DNA of 64,000 nt from Geomonas anaerohicana. GTDB lineage: Bacteria; Desulfobacterota; Desulfuromonadia; Geobacterales; Geobacteraceae. Location: positions 62,001 through 126,000 of the forward strand of contig NZ_JAEMHL010000008.1 in assembly GCF_016458305.1 (NCBI RefSeq), in the 5' to 3' direction. Below are positions 61,001 to 64,000 of this stretch, piece after piece. Numbering within the stretch: the first letter of the stretch is position 1; the number at the start of each line of letters is the position of its first letter. A program made the position numbers and the translations under genes. Below the pieces are notes generated by a model, which did no database searches, had not been told where the DNA came from, and worked only from the letters and a program-made list of their open reading frames with translations.

Positions 61001-62277
61001 TTGACAGCTTCGTGCTGCTGCAGGAGCACCGCGACTGGGCCAGGAGCGCCAAGGGTGACTACCGTGCCGCGGCGCTCACCAGCTTCGACTTCAAGACCAT
61101 GGGAACCACCGGGGCCTCCCCCGCCACGACCGTGCAAAAGGATTGTGTCCGCTGCCATACCACGACCGGCTTCAACAAGTATGTCAACTCCGGATTCACC
61201 GACATCGCTCCGTTTGGTGTCCCCGGCGACGCACCCGACGGCGACCGCACCCGCGAAATGATCGGCTGTCCTGCCTGCCACGCCCCGACCCCGTTCACCC
61301 CCAAGTACGGCAGGCTGAGTGTCGGCATCGTGGACGACAGCACCGGCACGCGGGACGTCAGATCCTGGTACAACTATTCCTCGGCGGCCACGGGGAAGAT
61401 CATCCGCTCGAAACTCTTCCTCGACGTCAACGCCTACGAGATAGGCGACTCCAACATCTGCATCACCTGCCACGCCGGCAGGGTGGCCGGCGACTTGATC
61501 AAGCAGACCACCACCAACACCACGACCGGCGTGGTCAGTTGCTCGTCGGTCCCCTCCATCGTCTGCCGCATCGGTAACAACAACCTCGCGAGCGGGCTGA
61601 TCAACGATTTCTGGGGGAGCGTCGACTTCATCGATCCCCACGGCGGAGTCGCCGCCAACATGATCTATCCCGACAACCTGCGCCCGGGTTACGAGTTCCG
61701 CGCATCGGCATCCACCACCGCCCATGGCAACGTCGGCATGACTGCCGCCAAAGGTCCCTGCGTCGGATGCCACATGAGCTCGCCTTCCGCCAGGCACGCC
61801 TTCACCGCCTTGTCCACGGCAAGCAACGGCGTGATCGGGGCCATCAGGAGCGAGGCCTGCGCCACCTGCCACGGGATTACCGCCCTGGCGATCACCCCGA
61901 CCCTGCTGCAGGAGAAAAAGGAGGGGTACCAGGCAGCTATCGCCTTCATCGCCACCCAGCTCTCGGCACAGGGGATCCATTACAACCGGGACAAATATCC
62001 CTACTTCTTCACCACCGGCATAATCGCCGAACAGTCACAGTCAACCCGCGTCACGAACTGGAACAAGTCCGCCACGTACCGGGGCGCCCATCTGATGGGG
62101 GCGGCGTTCAACCTGAGGCTGCTGGACTCTGGGAGTGGCTGGGTCCACAACGGCGTCTACGCCAAGCGGCTCCTCTACGACACCATCGACTACCTGGACG
62201 ACGGACTACTAAACGACACCGTGGTCATTACGGCTGCTGGGCAGGGGTTCTTCGCCTACGTCACCCCGCGGCGCTAG
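58069..62277 (+). CDS. Giant 22-haem secreted cytochrome with N-terminal Ig/PKD domains and duplicated module
   Basis: 1402 residues; ATG after GGAGGG. Signal peptide MAKKLLLLLSALLPVTVAVVCWSA, then about 260 residues of beta-rich Ig/PKD-like domains (TANTGYKISSLTRNG, SVNAGVDQLAQKNFTVQLSG). From residue 285 on there are 21 CXXCH sites and one CX4CH (CLNGSCH). Two large segments (about 490-820 and 960-1385) align: CxRCHxxxGY/F, CxACHxxxxF, YSxAATGK/R, SNICLGCHVGR / SNICITCHAGR, GPCVxCHxPGSSH / SPSARH and CxxCH at the end of each. The gene has no close neighbours and probably serves extracellular electron transfer or storage. Confidence 0.92.
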   Translation: MAKKLLLLLSALLPVTVAVVCWSATTWQLQTKLASAGGSLQVRDKVPQTTAGITAYNNFTTSAPVPVTVTANTGYKISSLTRNGTAVPVGNYTSHYVTTFQKSGTTQALVAGFTAQQVTVTALVSGPGSITPASARVSYGGSAIFTSSPNAAGCYLTSVTGGSVTDLSGAPVPLPYSRSVKITASNVIAPRTVTANYASYSVNAGVDQLAQKNFTVQLSGTLVGGGTPSWSQVSGPTVSLTGAGTLTPSFVPPAAGTYQFRLTQFVSGVAVASATTQVTVVDSLVNDMRLRCMGCHGGTGVFPTPYVFPGWSSSRHDSAGVSCVTCHTDGAMPTPVNSSTVDANTFAYRSGAGSFCLNGSCHQPGTTHRSIGMPCSGCHGSYRNHNPATTFAAALNACFSCHGAPNSTHYQVKSSLAAGDCLTCHPPAGHNPVPDVTVTPAHFNGYTSYANPSYAAAYVTPVTACADCHAGGNPKGSADKTLVQFRTEWAASGHGNGNAAPWKNSAHFNWKSAGTAGASAKESAGVATDCQRCHSASGYLRFTLYTSIAPIASTADRYSEPLTCNACHQSGDFAAPRAVSARSGYYSYSGAATGRVEVTTAYPDAGRSNICLGCHVGRQSGATVQALAQATAQKSYSGAFWRNLPFVDAHYLSAGGQLYGATGYHYPGLSYGNAGVNHVAIGGTGAGPCVACHLPGSSHTLSVAAANFTLCNSCHIDAGTVSASFLAQRGDEFAAALKALAAALAAKGFTPLTDAGGNPQYPYFGTTNWGGHGDGPGNMGAAFNYNLLVHDPGAFAHNPAYAKRLVRDSIDFLTFGSVDRGRDLSATIESLLNASGDRERASAFLSQAGSGASACQVCHQAATDPLTGGNIIADYGASKHAKNAAGAACVSCHAPTATNAHPNGEPMQKATAEINPKCLNCHPVHPWPSEGICTNCHNGHRLKAVLPAPHLANFSTAQFVTAEVRCDKCHYVAVSPGVDSFVLLQEHRDWARSAKGDYRAAALTSFDFKTMGTTGASPATTVQKDCVRCHTTTGFNKYVNSGFTDIAPFGVPGDAPDGDRTREMIGCPACHAPTPFTPKYGRLSVGIVDDSTGTRDVRSWYNYSSAATGKIIRSKLFLDVNAYEIGDSNICITCHAGRVAGDLIKQTTTNTTTGVVSCSSVPSIVCRIGNNNLASGLINDFWGSVDFIDPHGGVAANMIYPDNLRPGYEFRASASTTAHGNVGMTAAKGPCVGCHMSSPSARHAFTALSTASNGVIGAIRSEACATCHGITALAITPTLLQEKKEGYQAAIAFIATQLSAQGIHYNRDKYPYFFTTGIIAEQSQSTRVTNWNKSATYRGAHLMGAAFNLRLLDSGSGWVHNGVYAKRLLYDTIDYLDDGLLNDTVVITAAGQGFFAYVTPRR

Positions 62278-62325
62278 CCGGGGCCGGAACCGGTAACAAA
62301 AAAGAGAAAGGGGTAAAAAACGCAA

Positions 62326-62363
62326 AGAAGGCTTCGAGGAATTCCCCCGAAGCCTTCTTTTTG
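62326..62363 (+). terminator. Terminator after the 22-haem cytochrome
   Basis: AAGAAGGCTTCG and CGAAGCCTTCTT with TTTTT, a 12-bp stem 50 bases past the stop codon. Confidence 0.85.
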
Positions 62364-62373
62364 CGAAAAAAAG

Positions 62374-62475
62374 CAGTCACGCAAAGCACCCGAAGCAGGC
62401 GCGAAGTACGCCAGGAAAGCCTTTCGGGTTTCCTTTGCGCTCTTCGCGGATACTTGGCGCTCTTTGCGTAACCGC
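62374..62475. repeat. Degenerate GCAAAG/CTTTGC repeat element
   Basis: TCACGCAAAGCACC near the left end faces GCGCTCTTTGCGTAACC at the right end, with CGCGAAGTACGCC and CTTTGCGCTCTTCGCGG inside. The style resembles a dispersed intergenic repeat of many bacterial genomes; only one copy is in this window. Confidence 0.45.
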
Positions 62476-62490
62476 TTTTAAGATCTCTTT

Positions 62491-62850
62491 TTAGCCTTTC
62501 TTGTTCTCTTCCTTCAGGTCATCAACCTGCTTTCTCAAAAGCGCCACTTCCTGGGCGAGGTTGTGGTTGCTCTCGGAGAGCCTGGAAAGGGTGACGGAGT
62601 GCCCGATGGCCACCAGCAGCAGGAACAAAACGCCGACCAGGAACAACAGGGAGGGAGGGTAATAGATACCGATGGCAAGGGCCGCGACCTCGAGGATGCG
62701 GCGCGACACGGTGAGGAGGATGACGAAGACGGAGGTGCACAGCCAGAGCAGGGCGTACTTCTCACGCAGGCGACGCTCCCTGACCAGCCAGACCACGAAG
62801 CAGAAGATGCCGACGCTGAGCCCCAGCGACGCAATTTTGGTTAAATCCAC
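62491..62850 (-). CDS. DUF2304 membrane protein
   Basis: 119 residues. Three membrane segments (LSVGIFCFVVWLVRERRL, ALLWLCTSVFVILLTVSRRILEVAALAIGIYYPPSLLFLVGVLFLLLVAIGH) followed by a short coiled coil (LAQEVALLRKQVDDLKEEN). DUF2304 genes usually sit beside dolichyl- or undecaprenyl-phosphate glycosyltransferases, as here: it starts 3 bases after the stop of the GT2 gene. Confidence 0.9.
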   Translation of the reverse strand: MDLTKIASLGLSVGIFCFVVWLVRERRLREKYALLWLCTSVFVILLTVSRRILEVAALAIGIYYPPSLLFLVGVLFLLLVAIGHSVTLSRLSESNHNLAQEVALLRKQVDDLKEENKKG

Positions 62851-62853
62851 AGG

Positions 62854-63555
62854 TTATGATTCCCCGACGAGGTCCCTGCCGCGCATGGCGTCCACCACCA
62901 TCGCCAGCGTGACCTTCAGCATGTAGTAGGCGGACTTTCTCCTGGTGATGGAAGAATGCCCGGAAAGCCTGCCCCGCATCAGCACCGGGACCTCCACCAC
63001 GCGCAGCCCGTTGCGTGCGGCGGTGATGATCGACTCGACCTCGGGGTAGTCGTCGGTGTAAAAACGCGAGAAAAGGCGGATGGTCGTCTTCCCGTAGCAG
63101 CGAAACCCTGACGTCGGATCGTGAATCGCCTTCCCTGCCAGGCAGCGGATCAGGCAGTGAAAGATGCGCGAACCGATGAAGCGGGTGATGCCCATCTTGT
63201 AGCCGCCGGGCAGAGTGCGCGAACCGATGACCAGGTCCGCCTCCCCCTTTTGCACCAGTTCGAGGATCTTGAAGACCTGGTCGCCTCGGTGCTGGCCGTC
63301 GCCGTCGAACTGGATGGCCATGTCATAGCCATGCTCGTAGGCATACCTGAGCCCCGTCTGTACGGTGCCGCCGATGCCGAGGTTGAAGGGATGGCTGACC
63401 ACTTCGGCGCCGAGGCTCTTGGCAATAGCGGCGGTATCGTCGGTCGAGCCGTCGTTCACCACTAGGATGTCACCGCGAAAAGACTTGAGATCCTCGATGA
63501 CTGCCGTGATATTACGGGCCTCGTTGTAGGCCGGTATTATTGCAAGAATCCTCAT
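62854..63555 (-). CDS. Glycosyltransferase family 2, polyprenyl-phosphate sugar transferase type
   Basis: 233 residues. GT-A motifs: IPAYNEARNITAVIEDL, LVVNDGSTDDTAAIAKSLG, NLGIGGTVQTGLRYA, IQFDGDGQHRGDQ (metal-binding DGD) and ADLVIGSR, then FHCLIRCLAGKAIHDPTSGFRCYGK. Like DPM1 and GtrB it should transfer a sugar from a nucleotide to a polyprenyl phosphate. Followed by a DUF2304 membrane protein. Confidence 0.92.
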   Translation of the reverse strand: MRILAIIPAYNEARNITAVIEDLKSFRGDILVVNDGSTDDTAAIAKSLGAEVVSHPFNLGIGGTVQTGLRYAYEHGYDMAIQFDGDGQHRGDQVFKILELVQKGEADLVIGSRTLPGGYKMGITRFIGSRIFHCLIRCLAGKAIHDPTSGFRCYGKTTIRLFSRFYTDDYPEVESIITAARNGLRVVEVPVLMRGRLSGHSSITRRKSAYYMLKVTLAMVVDAMRGRDLVGES

Positions 63556-63830
63556 ATCCCCACCTGTGCCAACGCCATATGGCGTGAAAAAAAGCCGAAA
63601 ACGGATCGTTTCTGAGTGAATACAAGATCCGCACCAACTTTATAGGCACAACACTGGAGATAACGCTTGCCAAGCGACCCGATACTAATATAAATATCGG
63701 GCCGGTAGCAATTAAAAAAAATACAGAGAGAGAACGGAGAGCCTCCGGCAGGGCGTTATGCTGTAGAACCTCGACGCTATGCCGTTCTCTTTTTCCCGCC
63801 GCTTGATACATTGAGTCTAACGGAGCAGTC

Positions 63831-64000
63831 GTGCGCGTATCCGTCATCATCGTCAACTGGAACGGCCTTGGTCATTTGCCGGAATGCCTGGACAGCCTGC
63901 AAGAGCAGACCTTCAGGGATTTCGAGATCATCGTCGTGGACAACGGCTCCAGCGACGGCTCCGTCCCCTACCTGAAGCAGCGTCCGGAGCTCAGGCTGGT
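63831..64000 (+). CDS. Glycosyltransferase family 2, N-terminal part (runs off the window)
   Basis: GTG start with CGGAG upstream. Residues visible begin VRVSVIIVNWNGLGHLPECLDSL and continue FEIIVVDNGSSDGSV, the GT-A donor-binding start of rhamnosyl-type family 2 enzymes. The rest lies beyond the window. Probably the start of a polysaccharide or O-antigen gene cluster. Confidence 0.88.
   Translation, partial: MRVSVIIVNWNGLGHLPECLDSLQEQTFRDFEIIVVDNGSSDGSVPYLKQRPELRL

Noticed and set aside
60664-61980. 438-codon open frame on the minus strand
   Set aside because: Antisense to the 22-haem cytochrome; no start signal and no recognisable domain.
63512-63856. 114-codon minus-strand frame
   Set aside because: Overlaps the start of the GT2 gene on the same strand in another frame and lies antisense to the start of the next glycosyltransferase; no domain.

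Overview
The window looks like a chromosomal segment of a Geobacter-type bacterium (Geobacterales; Geobacter, Geomonas or Citrifermentans-like). Reasons: about 74 canonical CXXCH haem motifs in nine complete multihaem cytochromes, an outer-membrane porin-cytochrome locus with NHL beta-propeller lipoproteins, several sigma54-type promoters, tandem GEMM-I riboswitches of the Geobacter cGAMP type, many PAS histidine kinases and GC-rich coding. All identifications come from reading the sequence; no database search was run.

Region 1 (1-22 kb) is an extracellular electron transfer island, mostly on the minus strand. From right to left it holds a PpiC foldase lipoprotein (plus strand), a 15-haem doubled-CXXCH cytochrome, a tetrahaem secreted cytochrome behind a consensus sigma54 promoter, and an operon of NHL lipoprotein, pentahaem lipoprotein, 661-residue beta-barrel, NHL lipoprotein and 12-haem cytochrome. 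Next come a small BamE-like lipoprotein, a giant octahaem cytochrome interrupted by an in-frame UGA, a second octahaem paralogue, a PAS histidine kinase with a NarL-type regulator, and the first part of a third paralogue. The UGA is followed by a 6-bp hairpin with an AGGU loop beginning 16 nt downstream. That fits a bacterial SECIS element, so I read the gene as one 1429-residue selenocysteine-containing multihaem cytochrome. A GGGG-YAAANN-CCCC palindrome lies roughly 140-205 bp upstream of four sigma54-like promoters in this island, suggesting one enhancer-binding protein controls it.

Region 2 (22-33 kb) has a hybrid histidine kinase divergent from a TonB receptor and an ABC-type binding protein, then alanine dehydrogenase with a divergent Lrp/AsnC regulator. 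Two tandem GEMM-I riboswitches, each with its own terminator, precede a dihaem protein with nearly identical Ig-like repeats. Region 3 (33-42 kb) has a chemoreceptor, two Tat-exported metallophosphoesterases, a RAYT transposase with inverted flanks, an AT-rich radical SAM plus methyltransferase pair, and an initiator tRNA.

Region 4 (42-54 kb) is mostly housekeeping and accessory: an outer-membrane protein, TauE exporter with DUF1634, exported beta-carbonic anhydrase, DUF309, a TadG-like protein, an OFA-family transporter behind twin palindromes, a Spy-like protein, a histidine kinase, a glycosyltransferase, and two small proteins of 57-58 residues. Region 5 (54-64 kb) has a trihaem cytochrome that has lost one haem site, an OmpA-type protein, a triple-repeat NrfJ-like lipoprotein, a 22-haem cytochrome with an internally duplicated module, and glycosyltransferase genes at the right edge.
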